This document shows positions 31,637 to 44,449 of a stretch of 64,000 bases of DNA, one piece after another (position 1 is the stretch's first letter; each line of letters opens with the position of its first letter). Source of the DNA: Stromatinia cepivora (Eukaryota > Ascomycota > Leotiomycetes > Helotiales > Sclerotiniaceae); assembly GCA_014898415.1 (NCBI GenBank), contig RCTD01000019.1, positions 558,001 to 622,000 on the forward strand, read 5' to 3'. Position numbers and translations under genes: made by a program. Below the pieces are notes generated by a model that saw only the letters and a program-made list of their open reading frames with translations, did no database searches and had not been told where the DNA came from.

Positions 31637-34600
31637 TTAGAAACAATTCAAACTGCCCTTCTTCTTTTTCTTGCTACTGAGAGCATTCATACGTTCTTCA
31701 AGGTGAGCTCTCGCGAGCTCTGCCTCTTTTCTCTTGCGTTTCTCTTCTTCAACTTGCATCAGGCTCCAACGATTCTCCTTCTCCGCATCGCCGTTCTTGG
31801 CCTTTTCTTCGGCCGCTTTCAGTTCCACTTCCAGTTCGTTGGCACGTCTTCGCCATGCATCACAATCAGCTTTGACCTTGTTGCTTTGTCTCTCGAGATC
31901 TGTGAGAGCCTCTTCGAGCGTGGATGTGAGTTGCTTCTCAGCGAATAAGTGCTTTTCAATAGTGCGGATACGAGCTTCTTGATCCTCTTGGATTTGAGTT
32001 GCAGCAATGTCTTTGCTATTGCGGCTATTAAAGCTACCTTGGGTAGGTGTTGGTGGGACTGGTGATGTTGAAGGAGCTGGGCCAATCTGTGCTGCTCCTG
32101 CAATTCCAGGTAGTGGCGGTAAGGGAATTGCGGGGGGTGGTGATGGAAGTGATGTCACGGATGCAGACTTGTGGAGTCGCGAAGTTATCGAGTTGGAACG
32201 CTGTTTATTCGGGTCGGATTGCATAATCTCGTCATATTTAGCCTATTTAATTAGTCAGATATATCATAAGAGATCTCACAGTTTGTAACTTACTTGAAGA
32301 GTGGCATATTCCTCCTTGATTGCGTCCAACTCGGTCTGGGCACGGAGAGCATTTGCGTTGGCTTCGTCCAATTGAGCGTTGCGCTCTGTTTGGAGCGTAG
32401 AGAGGCGATTGTTAGCAGCTTGGTGTTCATCAAAGTTTGAAGCCAGTTGGTCCTCAAGCTCCTCTACCAATCTTGAGTTCTTCTTGTTCTTAGTCTCGAG
32501 GTCGTGAAGCTCCTTCCTCAGAGCGGCCAATTGATCTGCGACCGTAGTATTTTCATCCTTCAGTCCAGAACCTTCCGCGGTTTCAGATAGAAGACTTGCC
32601 AGTTCGGCTTTGGTAGTTTCGAGCTCCTTCATAACACTCTGATTAATAGTCGACAGCTCTTCGGTGTACTTCTCGAGTTCGCCCGCTCTACTTTCTTCAT
32701 CGGAAAGTGCTTTCTGGTTGGCAATAAGATCCGTGATTCTATCTTGAAGCTTCTCTGTGCTAACATCAACTCCAAGTGCAAAAGCAACTTGCGTGGCGAT
32801 CTTTGTCAAATCATCATGGGCGTCAGAGAGCTCTCTTGACAGTGCATCGATGCTTTCCTGATGTCTAGCCTTCAACTCGCCTAACTGAGCATCATGGTCA
32901 GCCTTGCTGCTTGAGCGGATTTCTTCAATTTCCTTAGCATGGTTCGCGTGCAAGAGGCTTAGTCCTTCGTGGTGAGTCTTGACAATATTTTCATGCTCGG
33001 CAATCTGCTCTTCCAGTCGAGCAACAAGAATCTTGTGTCCCTCCATCTCCGCGGATGTGATATTTTTTGATTGAATGGCCTCATCAAGTTGTTCACGTGT
33101 TGATGCATGAGCTTGCTGGAGCTCGGCAATCTGCGCGACATTCGCGGCAACGGCTGCCCTATGTTCGTCAACTTCTCTTTGCAAGTTTGAAACATGAGTT
33201 TGACGGTCTTCGCTTTCGCGGGTCCTCTTCTCTCCGCTAGTGGTCAGACTTGACAATTGTCGTTCCAACTCAGATATCGTAGCTTCGAGTGCATTTTGAG
33301 AACTTTGCATGGAGGTTAAGGCAGTCTGATGCCTTCTTTCCCAGGTGACAACTTCTGCCTTCAGTTCTGCAATTTTACTTTCATGATTATCATCCGTTCC
33401 ATTGCCCTCTTTGTTAACGGAGTCGCCATTGACTATAGGGTGGGTATTGACAGAATTCCTAAGAGATTCGATTTGTTGCAGTAGCTCCTTTTCACGGGTA
33501 CTGTGAGCTTCCTGGAGCATTCTTACTTTATTCTCCGAATTGATTATCTGGTCCTGCATGGTCGAGACCACCGACATATCCATTGGCGATGCCTTCATGC
33601 TCGATCTCTCTCTTGCAAGTCCACTGATTATAGTTGTCTTAGTATCTAACTCCTTCTTGACCGTAGTAATGTCCGCTTCAAGTTCCTGAATGCGCTCCGA
33701 ACGGGTATGTAACTCGTGCATTGCAGTGTTCAAATTCAATTCGAAGTTGGCCATAACGTCAGGGTTATTCTCAAAATTCTCGGCTGCAATATTTCTTAAA
33801 GAGGCGAATGATCTATGAGCTCGATCGATAATCATAACATTTTGACTCGATTTGCGACGTATAACAGGTGTGACTGAGCGTGGTGATGTAGCTTCGGCAT
33901 TCATTCTCGCCTTTGATACCTCCGCCTTGAGCTCCTCCATACGATCGAGAGCTGCTATGTGTTCTTCCTCTAATTGGGCGTATTTCTCGGCAAGCATTAT
34001 TTGTGCCTCTTCTTGCTCTGCGCCTAACTTTCTCAAACTTTCAACTTCCGCCGTACTCGTCGTGTCACTGGCCTGCTCCGAGGTCGCTACTGACTCCGAA
34101 TTTTTGACCACGGCTTCAGCATCAGATTGTTCTGCGGTAGTGGGTAGTTCCCCAGCTGAGGACAATTCCGATGAGAGCGATCGCGAGGATGAGTATTGCC
34201 CTCCACCCCTTAGCTCGTTCACCCTCGCGTCTGCTAAAAAAGAAGTTGATTTTGTTGTCTGAGCTGAAAACGAAGAATCACGTGCACCAGGATGGCGGGC
34301 TTCGTCAACGGCGTCTTGGAGTTCGGCCAATGTACGAAGAGCTTCCTCATATTTAGCTGAAAGAAGATCATATTCGCCAACTGTAGCTTCATGCTCAACT
34401 TTTAGGTCAACGAGTTCTTGAGTGACGCTTTCGAGCTTATCCTCGACAAACTTTGATTGGGCTGGGCTTTGAGGTGAATACTGGCTACCAATCTCCTCAC
34501 TCAGCGACTCCAGGGGAGTCCCGAGCTCAATCGACTCTCCATGATCGGTGGGACCATCAGTTTCGGGTCTTTTGCCATTTGCGGGGCTCACCGAGAAATC

Positions 34601-37051
34601 CTCGTCACTCTCATTGTCGGTCTCTAGGATGACATTATTTTGGTTTCTCCTACTTGCAAGGCTTTGTCGACGGCTGTTCATGTCAATAGACGAAGATCGT
34701 TTGCTGCTCATGGCTCTTTTCTCGTCGCCATTTTTGCCGTCATGCTGAATCTTATCTAGATCATAAAGCAGGCTATCCAGTTTCCCGAGACTCCGTTGGC
34801 GTTCAATGACGTGCTCCAACCGCTCGATTTCACGTTGCATCATCTCCGAATCTTGATCGGCCTCGGCTAAACGTTCCTCCAGAGTTGAAATGTAATCTTC
34901 AGATGTAGCTTCATTTTCGCGAACGCGAGCAATCTCTTTGCGAAGCTCCATTACGATTGCCGAATTTTTGTCTTCGCCTGAAGTATGGCCTTCGAGCCTC
35001 GTTTCTAGGTCATGTAAATAACTTTCGGTATTAGCTTCTCGATCGACCAATTTTTGTAAGCGTGCTTGGAGTTGTTGATTGACTGTCTCGGCATAAGCAC
35101 ACTTGGTCTCCTTTTCCAGAAGTTGGGTTTCGGTATTTGCTAAAGATGATCGAGTGCTAGAGAGGGAATGTTCAAGACTTTGGATTGTCTTTTCGTATTC
35201 GAGAACCACTTGTTCAACCGCTTCGGCAAACGAGTTCGAGCGTTTTAGTCTCTCTGTGGCACTGTCACCCAACGTATTTTCATGAGCCTGGTTATCAGCA
35301 ACTTCCTCATCCCGGGCTCTAGCTAATTCTGATATGAGCTTAGCATGTCGCTTGCTCAGAGCCGTGTAATTTTCCTGTGTGTCTAGTAGCTGATTATGCA
35401 GTTCCACTTCTCGTTCGTTTTGTCGCTCGGGCCTCTCGCTCGTGGGCTTGCTACGACGATCACCCCCGCTTTCACTGTTCCTAATCTGATCCCGAAGAAA
35501 AGCGACTTCGGCTTTCAAGCGGTCGATGACAGCTTGTTTATCGCTTTCGTCTGAAACTTGTTGAATTCGAGGCTTACTTTGAATTGCACGAGCGCGTTGA
35601 GCATATTGAACTGTGTTCAGAGTTTCACTGAGGTGAAATTCTGCCGGCGTAACACATGCAATCATGTAAGTGATCGCGTTACCTCCGAGTGAATCCTGGA
35701 GCAATCTGGTGAGCTTTGAGTCTCGGTACGACACGTGGGATCCGGATTGTCGGGATGACAATTGCGATATAACCTTGCCCAAACTAGCCAAACCGGCATT
35801 GATGGAAATACCTTCTTTGGCTCTTTCTCCTTGTGCGCCGGTATTTTTTAATCTCTCACTGCCAGCTAAATCGACAAAATGGAATTTGCTGTCAATTGTG
35901 ACCACTTCTGCGCCAGTCATGGCTTCTAGTGGAACGGAAAATCTCTTTTCGGCGCCTTGTGTCCCTTTGGTTTTGCGCTGGACCAGATTTAAACTGAACA
36001 CAGCATGAGATCGTGAAGATTTGGCGTTGACCGCGGTTGCATCAGTTTGGCGAATCATAGATCCGAAATTGAGTGCCGCCATGAGATCTTCCACTGTATT
36101 GACCTCGACCTGGTGTAATCCTGTAAGAAGAATATGACCCTTAGTGTTCTCTCGAATATTGACCACCTCTCGTTCATGAGCTGGTGTATGTTCGGGAACT
36201 AACAAGTCTCGTAGCTGCTCATTGTAAATTTCGACATACGTTGCCTTGAGAGTCCAAGTTTTGTCCTCCGCAGACACAGCAGCAGGAATCGTGGAGTACC
36301 TCTTGGGGGCTCGTAGACCAGTCATGGAGCTTCGATTGGATTGCTGCGGTTTCCCGACGCCGAGTTTCTCAAATATTGCCATGGCCGCACGTGGAATAAC
36401 ACCTAGACAATCGTACATACATTAGCATCTTTCCCATTTGAGCATTACAACACGTTGTGCAGCAGTTCAATATCGGATTGAGTGCGACGGTCTCTAACTT
36501 ACCCATAACCTCGGATTTTCCTTGCTCGCCTGGACCGGATGTACCCATTGTAAAGGACTTTCCAGCGCCGGACTGTCCATATGCCAGCATAGAGACGTTG
36601 TATCCTTGAATGAAGGCATTTGTGCTCTCTACCAAATATTCCCAAATTCCTTCCTGGTCCACATCTTCACTGAATACTCTGTCGAACACAAATATTTTCT
36701 TCCCATGTGGAGAATCAATCGCCAAGTTCGTAGATGAAGTAACCTGTACCATAGGTCGTTGGAATCTTTGTGGAATGAGATCGTAGCCAGGATCGGTTGG
36801 TCGGAGGGGTGGTCGAACTCGCACAGCTGCAAGAGTAACTCAGATTAGCCTTTGTGGGCGACACATGCAAGATAAATCAAAATATCCATACCAACTTTGA
36901 CAGCAGTTTTGCCATCTTCGTCCGAGGCTCGACTTCCTCCAGTCTTACTGCCAATGCTCATCCGACTACTCGATCTTGGTGCTCCTCTCATCATTACACT
37001 CGCGGGCCTAGGCAGACTCACTTGGGGCGATTCTGGAGGAGAGCTGGCCAT
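31637..37051 (-). CDS. Kinesin motor protein, probably kinesin-4-like
   Basis: Four exons, complement(31637..32242, 32294..36402, 36503..36826, 36892..37051), give 1732 residues. Introns of 51, 100 and 65 bp have GTAAGT, GTAAGT and GTATGG donors and keep frame. The N-terminal motor shows AVRVRPPLRP, the P-loop GQSGAGKS (residues 137-144), YVEIYNEQLRDLL, switch I SSRSH (290-294), switch II DLAGSER (339-345) and YRDSKLTRLLQDSLGGN. A very long coiled coil follows to about residue 1530, with Ser-rich breaks. The last exon adds a Pro-rich stretch and a final coiled coil ending in KKKKKGSLNCF. An N-terminal motor with an extended rod fits plus-end-directed kinesins. The family assignment to kinesin-4 (KIF4/KIF21-like) is tentative; the P-loop is also reminiscent of kinesin-3, but no FHA or PH domain is seen. 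Confidence 0.9.
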
Positions 37052-38137
37052 GGCTCTTTTGTAACCTTCGTTGCGACAAAATGTATGAAAGACCGAGGTG
37101 CAATATTATGTTGTTTTGATTGTAGATTAATGTGATTTTGTTTCGATAAATTAGAAGGCGTTGAAAATCGTTATCCTCCAGCTTCGATTCATTGGTTGAA
37201 AATTGGCAGAATGAGAGCGAATAATATTATACTTGAAGAATCAAGTGTTGCAAGTTTAGATTTCCTCTTCCTCTCCTGTTATTTTCCAGGATGTAAAATG
37301 CTTCCTTTTTTTTCGTCTGACCAACAGGACCAACCAAAGAGGTAAGCGAATGTTGGAGATAAACACGCGTTATGGTTGTCGAGCAACAGGAACAAAAGTG
37401 TTGAATATAAAGATCTCTTTCACGCGTCCTGAAGTGCGTTTTAGGACATGCAATATTAATGTAGGTTCAGGAAATATAGACAATAGTGTGTGTTACAAAG
37501 GGCTAATTAGGTATACAAAACGATTGGAGGTGGATGATGTTGGTCGGAGAGAGAGAGAGAGAGAGACACAGTAGTAGCTGGAGAGTAGAGTTACTAAAAA
37601 AGTGTAGTTTGCGCTGGTGGTTTAAAAAGGTTGGTTCCCGATGCGTGCACTGTGCAGGAAGGATGGGTGAAGGACGATTCACACAAGCCAATCCTAAAGC
37701 TTCAACTCAGCGGAGAACTGCAAAGTATGGGTACGTATACTAGGTAGTGCTTAATTGGGGAATTTGCGATTTGCGGTTCGCGGTTCGCGGTTCGTGGGTC
37801 TGCGAAAGGTGGACATGGCTAAAATTTGTGCAGTAAGGTCTACCTATGTATAGTTTGTTTGTTTATTTATTTCTTGTCTCCCGACTCTCCCTCTCCCGTC
37901 CAGTGTGCAGATAATGCTGTTCACTGCTCCCTCGTTCTTTTTAGTTTAGGTTCAGGGGTATTCAACTCTAAATGTCCTAAAAAATTACAACTTTCACACC
38001 TCTGGAATCTCCACTACCCAATTCCACTGTGTTCACCGTAATCCACTGTGACTTTCTTAGTAAACATGCTAACCCCAGAACCTTTACCTCTGTTTTTCTG
38101 TCTTCGAGCGCTCAATCCGAAAATTTGACAGGGGAAA

Positions 38138-38282
38138 AAGTAGTTGATCTTCTCTGATTGGTTTATTCAGATTCAGATTCAGGTACAGAGTTGTTGCCGT
38201 ATCTAAAGTAGTTGATCGTCAAGTCCTTCTCTGGTTGGTTCCTGTTCATTCAGGTACACAGGAGGTATTGCTGTGCCTATTT
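38138..38282. repeat. Imperfect tandem duplication (~70 bp units)
   Basis: The unit starting AAGTAGTTGATCTTCTCTGA at 38138 recurs at 38206 as AAGTAGTTGATCGTC...TCTCTGGTTGG. Both copies continue through ATTCAGGTACA. They differ by small indels and substitutions. Confidence 0.7.
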
Positions 38283-41200
38283 AATAATTAATACAGGTGT
38301 GTTAGGCTATTATCCATTTGATGGCAAGTGTAATGTCTAGGCAGTGATGATATCTTCACTGTAGCGCAGCCAATAATTATAGAACATCGAGAGAAGTGCT
38401 TTGCAACCCCTCTCTCCCTCACCTCCTTTTCCCTATGCACAGCACACATTAGTACAGATTACATCTGCATCTGCATCTGCAGAGTCCATCGCACGATACA
38501 TGATACATGCCCCATTTGCTTTCTCATGATCCCAAAAAGAGAAGCCAACATTAAAATTACCGGTGTTTGGCGATCGATAATCAACCCCCCCCGCCAGATT
38601 CCAGAGAGCTCACGCGGCAGCAAGGGATAGAATGTATGATGTCCCTAGGGTACCACTTCTCAAAAGGAGGTTTTGGATTAGGACTTGGACTCCCTTTTGA
38701 TCTGTTTTTTTTTACCAATCGCGTAATTTTACTTTTCTGACAGGTTGGCGGGATTGAAAGTTCAGACGATCTCGAAACGCCAATTGATAATATGCAAAGG
38801 AGTGAAGGATGAAGGGGTTAGCAACAGTGAAGGAATCTTGAAGGAAGCGGCACGCCGTTTGATGTGACTGTTAATGAGCAAATGGAAATATACAGATATT
38901 ACTAGGTATTAACTTCTTATCAATGAATGGGATGATGAAAGCGAAAAGAAGAATGTGCCCCGACTCCCCAGATGAACATCAAGGTAAGATCTGCCGCGGT
39001 TCAAGAAAAGATAACGGCTATATTAGGAAATGAGGTCTTGTCGCTCGGATAAACGTAGATCATTACAATTGGTCGTCTCCAAAAACTTGACCTTTTAGAG
39101 GAACTTGAAACTTAAAGCCAAAATGCTTTGGTCTTCTCCACTCCTATTTTAACGAAGACATTACTCCATAGACATTACAGCACACCGTACACTTTTTAAC
39201 GCCTGGCGGAGATTGCATTGTCTCTACCGGCTTACAACATTGAAACATTCAAAAAGAATCTCCAAGAGGCGTCGTCGATGACACACACACGTGTTTTCGA
39301 ATACCAAGTACAAAGCCTCGTAGCTAGACCGGAATATACAAGAGTTGAGGGATTCAAGATTTTGGTAAAATCATCATTTGCATCCTCCACGCCTCATTCT
39401 TATTCGTTAAATCGCAACTGCATGCATCGGAAGCTTTCATGCATATTAGATGTATGCACGCTTTGATATAGTCGTCGAGGAGCAGATTTCTCCAGTTCCC
39501 TTTGGACCCTGCCTGGGTATTCCAAGCTGTTGAAGTCTTGAAGAGAACAAACTTTCTCTATGGTTGACATGGTGATATTATCATACTGGGAACACTCTTA
39601 ATAGATGCATTATGAGTGTTAATGCCAATCTACAAACTTACTATTCATATTAATCTCAAGGTTATGTAGAATAAAAACGAACTTTACGGCACGAAAGTCG
39701 GGAATCTCTCCTGGTCAACCGGAGAATAATTTCAAGCTCAAATATGAGTGGAATTATTTCAACGTGGTAAAAAGTCATTCTCAAGTCTCAATTACCCGCG
39801 TTTAACCCACACAGTGGCTCAATTGCAGAGAGCCAATACCAAACTCATGGTGTTCTCTTCGTACAGTATGACCTTTCACTCACTTGACAAGTTGATGTCA
39901 CTCTCCTCTGCATTTCATCATCACTCTACCATTTTCACCATGCTCCAATCCACCTGCATGGTTTGTGCAGAGTCAACAGCACGGACTCGAACTTGTCCAA
40001 GCGTACAAGGAAATGAACCTCGGATATTTTATCCGATGCGAGCCCAGCCGTACAGCTACGCCAGTCGACTTCTTGAGACAATGATCTAAATTCCATTCAC
40101 GAATTACGATAGCCTTAAGCTTGGCCTTAAGTCCGGAAGAGACATTCAGCCTCATTCACCTTTTCACTGAAGCAGGTTTGTGAATCTAGACTCTATCAGA
40201 CGGCTTTTGAAAACGTTTCCCTGCGCATCACACCGCTGCTCTGAATTCTCCGCGCATACAGTCCGGCGAACAGATGATGGTCATCACATCGTCAGGTCGT
40301 CACCTGCATAAATTTCGCACGACCACCCCATTTTGTGCATCACACTCCTGCCGATGATACCCAACGTTCTGGGTACTAGTACACTTTGGCCAGCACATTA
40401 TGCAATGTACGCCGCATGCCGTCTTGAGGACTGGGAAGTTCACGGCAATGCAAGGTGGATTCCGCGAAAGCTACCACGGCCCGGAAGACTCATGCTTGAT
40501 GTCAAAGTACATCGTCTTCCGATCACTAGGTATATACACTTCTGGGTTATTAATACCAGCAAAGTGTCTAAATGAAGTGGCTCCTCGCGTCCCCCAAACG
40601 GCGATCTGCTACAACAAAAGTTACCTTGTCTAGCTAGTCTCTATTTTTGGACACTCTGTCGGATGAGCGCCGTGTTGAACCAACACACGGGGTAGATGAC
40701 GATCCACTGCTATGCGCACGTATGAATTGTCCCTTGCCCAAAGTATAATTGACTATATAGCATTTTCAAGCCGAGAGGAGGAGTGCACAGGCATGCTACG
40801 AAGTCAGATTGAGCTTCACAATCGTGAGATCAGAAGCTCTCGTCATGAAGAGCATTGCAATGTTGACAGAGCAATAACCATCTGTATCGGACCCTCTGCC
40901 ATAAGGTCTCTTGCCATGATCAAGAAGATTTCTCCTAATACACGGCGAAGAAGTCCAGCGAAGAGCATCACTCCCATAAACACAATCTTTGACCTCTTTG
41001 TTTTCATTCACCTAGCTCGTACTTCACTAATAAATGTATCTCTTAGCTATTGAGAAGCGAAGCAGCTTTTTTCCTAGGCTAACAAATCCCCGTCTCATTA
41101 TGTACTCATCTTCAGCACAGCTCTTTAAATCTATGGCTATATATCCAAACAAGGAAGTGCATAACAGGAAGAGAATAACTTTGGGATATCCGAATCTTGG

Positions 41201-41981
41201 ACGAGTTGCTACATGGGTCTCGCCTGTGTTCTCTCCAACTTCTTATATTTTCTTTCTACATATCATTATTCGGTGGTGCAGTATGCAGTGTGCAGCGAAG
41301 CTTTTGTTTCATAAATATGATATATGCGCTTTGAGTAGTTACTACATGATTGAAGGATATAAAAAGTAAAGCTGTATCCCATCCCAATCTCTTTACTGAC
41401 TCTTATATTTCCCAAGTTAACTTATGTTAAATACATGGACAATAACTACCCACTCCCTTCTCCCATCCCCATTCTCCAGCAGCAACCTACCTCTTTGAAT
41501 GAAACCAATACACAATAACCTCACCGGCCTCCACACATTTTCAAAATATCTATGGTATGAATGGAAAAGTTGAATATCCGCAAAATAGTCATATACGAGG
41601 TGATTTGAGGGTTTTTAATATATTCAATACACTTAGGAAGAGAAGGTATTGGTTAATACTATACAAAGACCTGAGTAACAATAGATGAAATAAGATAGTA
41701 CATCATAATCCATCAACTTATAAAAGTCACCATTCACCAATGAGTATATCATATACCCACCAATCCTTCAACCTTCCAATATTCAACCCTTCCACTCTCG
41801 CATCTCTTTATCTATCATCCATCCACCTCCCTCTCATCATAAATATAACCTATCAACCTCAAGCTTTACTCAACTTCACTCAAACCACTCTTCATACATT
41901 CATTTCTAACAGCTCCATGCACTTCAACTTAAGCCCCCCAAACTGTGTTTCCTCACAATGCCTAGGAACAAGAAAAACTTA

Positions 41982-42388
41982 AAGAACTCAAAGGACAGTG
42001 CGAAACTTTTATCTTTGCTCAAAGCCTTTATTAGAGAGATATCTCGAGATCTATAATTCCTAGATAGGTACCTAGGTATGCAACAAAACTTTATGTATTT
42101 TTGGGGGGGACGTTATTGGCTATTGATTATTGGCTATCTTAATCCCGTTATGAGTGAATACATGAAGTATAAAGTATACACTAAGTGAAATCCGAATAAC
42201 AACGACAATATAGATATTTAACGAACTCAAAATCGATCTCTTCATACCTACAATACCTACATAAGAATACGAAGAACTTATCTACTATTAGGAGCTCGAG
42301 AACAAAATGAAGCTTTTATCTTTGGTGTAAAAGCTTGATTTGTGAAATATCTCGAGATCTATAATTCTTAGATGTGCAACAAAACTTC
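41982..42388. repeat. Pair of ~90-bp dispersed direct repeats
   Basis: Copy 1 (41982-42092) and copy 2 (42301-42388) share CTTTTATCTTTG, then ATATCTCGAGATCTATAATT, then TGCAACAAAACTT. Copy 1 has an extra roughly 10-bp AGGTACCTAG segment before the last block. About 210 bp separate them. Confidence 0.75.
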
Positions 42389-42450
42389 TTGGGCCCAGGG
42401 GGCGGTGAGTAAGATGTCTTATTGGATGGGGATGGGGGAAGATAGGGTGA

Positions 42451-42545
42451 AGTGAATGAATGGAAGTGAATGAATGGAAGTGAATGAATGGAAGTGAATG
42501 AATGGAAGTGAATGAATGGAAGTGAATGAATGGAAGTGAATGAAT
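42451..42545. repeat. 14-bp minisatellite
   Basis: The unit AGTGAATGAATGGA is repeated about 6.8 times almost perfectly, ending in a degenerate AGTGAATGAATAGA copy. It lies about 280 bp past the ORC6 stop codon. Confidence 0.9.
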
Positions 42546-42824
42546 AGATGGAGATGTGGATTTGGATGGAGTGAGGGTGAAGAGTGAGTTAAGTGAAGTT
42601 GAATCAAGGATGCATGTGGTGGATTGCGTGGAGCTGTTTTGTTAGTATACCTATCAAGCCCTTGTATGAAATTGACTTTGTGTAATCATTATGAGTTGAA
42701 AAGTCATGAGAAATATGAATTTAGAGGCCGAGAAGAATATAAGTATTGAACTGAATCTCAGATATGCCCTAGCAGTCGCTATAACACCATTGAAAGTATC
42801 AATCCCAATAAAACAGCACTTTCG

Positions 42825-44112
42825 CTATGCATTCATCTCCATCACATCTCTATTCTTCCCCTCCTTTTGTAGCCTTGCAATCTTAGCCAATATATTCTTT
42901 TTCCACACCTTGTATTCGGCTCTTCTCTGCTCTGTCAAATAATCCACTTTCTTTTGTCGCATCGTACCAAGCCCGTATCTCATTTCGTCTTCTCGAACTA
43001 ACGCTCTTTCAATTCCATCTAGAGCATCCTCTCTTTCTTGATCTTCGTCTGTATCGTCTGGACCGTCTGCTTTGATAATGTTCTGATACCAATCCATTTC
43101 AAAACACCCTTTATTAGCAATCTCGGCAATCCAATTATTGACATCTTTCTCATTGCTCCTCTCCACCTCATTCTCATCTTCCTCACCCTCATCCGGTAAA
43201 TCCCACCCCTCCCATCCTCCTATCCCAACCTTCCTCTCCACCTCTGTGTCCTTCCTCGTCGACCTCAACACCTCCAACGCCTTAAGCCTATTTTCCTTAA
43301 ATTCCTCATCACTTAACAACTCCGCACCCGCCGTCAATTTCCCCCAAACAATACCCCAAACCGCAATCATCAACGCCGGCCACCTCCCAATTGTCTCTTC
43401 CCTTCTCCTTTCCTTCTCTTCCTCCCAGAAAATCAAACTTTCCACACCAGCCAACACATGAGGCGTCGCCTCCTCCATCCCCAACCTCCGGCATAGTTCT
43501 CTACCTACTGTACCAACCCATCGTGGTATCTTCGTCTCATCTCTCTTCTCATGCCGTAACCCTTTTTTTGGGGTGCGGAAACTTGCCAGACTTTTGGATT
43601 TAGAGGGTGTGCTGCGTTGTGGGAGGGGAAGAATAGTTTTTATTGGGCTATCGTTTCGACCTGGTGTCCGTTTATTCGGGGTTTGTGCTAACGAGGATTT
43701 CCTGCTCGGCGTCGCATTTCCATTCCCTTTTCCATAATCACCCCCTTCAACTCTCGGTCGTTTCTTCGGCGTCGCACTAGCTAGCGTATCTTCAATATAT
43801 GCATATAGTTTCTTATAAACTCTTGGGGGGACCGGAGGTCGAGGTTCGATTTTGGGAAGATTTAATTTTATTTTAAGACTGTCTTAAAAATCAGAAAACC
43901 AAAAAAACATATGCAATAGGTAAGAGAACAAACCGTTCGCAAGCAAGATTGGCACAAGCATATATCCTCCCAATCTCTTGCTCCTGACTTAATGAACATT
44001 TCAGGCGCGATTGGTTAATGAGAGCACTGGTTAAATCGAGGAGCTCCGGGGGAAGAGAGCCAGAATGTCGGGGGATGAGATTGGTGAGGACGAGCGATGT
44101 GGCTTGATTCAT
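42825..44112 (-). CDS. ORC6: Origin recognition complex subunit 6
   Basis: Two exons, complement(42825..43878, 43934..44112), give 410 residues. The 55-bp intron runs from donor GTTTGT to acceptor GACAG; using the second of two adjacent AG dinucleotides joins CANLACER to LKIKLNLPKI in frame. The N-terminal cyclin-like fold is visible: LIPRHSGSLPPELLDL, IGRIYACANLACERL, then LPKIEPRPPVPPRVYKKLY. This is the typical fungal Orc6 start. A basic Thr-Pro/Ser-Pro-rich linker follows (residues about 85-160, with SPIK and several TPKK/TPSR-type sites), the kind of sites CDKs use to block re-licensing. A C-terminal helical domain ends in acidic and basic helices. Known role: the sixth subunit of the complex that loads MCM at replication origins. 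It is divergent from the EF-hand gene. Confidence 0.9.
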
Positions 44113-44449
44113 TTTGTAAATGCTATAGCTATTGCGATTTGTTCAGGTGAGATTTGGGAGAAGAAAATATGGGTATCACAAAGCAAAAAGTTGTGAAATT
44201 GATATATACAAAATGTCCATATGCCATGTGTAAGGTTATACCGCACCTCAAAAAACAAAGTTCCAGCCTCGAGTCCACCTATATCTTATCCCTGCAGTGA
44301 CGTCGGACCCCCGGAGCTTACCCCTGAATTTCATGTCAAAGCGTCTCGTCTCGTCTCAAGGATGCGATTCATATTCAATTGTGATACCGACTTTGTACTT
44401 TTGCGATAAAAGACACCTTTCATCACAACACATTTAACGATCTACGATA
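44113..44449. promoter_or_regulatory. Divergent promoter of ORC6 and the EF-hand gene
   Basis: A 337-bp gap lies between divergent start codons. No conserved motif could be assigned with confidence; a palindromic-looking CGTCTCGTCTCG stretch occurs near 44341. The sequence has no supported gene. Confidence 0.45.

Larger units (their letters stand above)
37052..42824. other. Large gene-poor region with tandem and dispersed repeats
   Basis: This 5.8 kb between the kinesin start and the ORC6 stop has no supported gene. It contains (GA)n at 37549-37565, three GCGGTTC units at 37773-37793, a 68-78-bp imperfect tandem duplication at 38138-38282, a pair of about 90-bp direct repeats at 41982-42092 and 42301-42388, and a 14-bp minisatellite at 42451-42545. 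Short coding-like pieces occur on the minus strand near 39973-40155 and 40796-41011, but frames are broken. Confidence 0.55.

Noticed and set aside
33852..34262. 136-residue + strand frame opposite the kinesin coiled coil
   Set aside because: Ser/Ala-rich shadow of a coiled-coil coding strand.
40712..41053. 113-residue + strand frame and its antisense partner
   Set aside because: Neither strand gives a recognisable domain; hydrophobic and charged pieces are split over frames, so I left it as intergenic.
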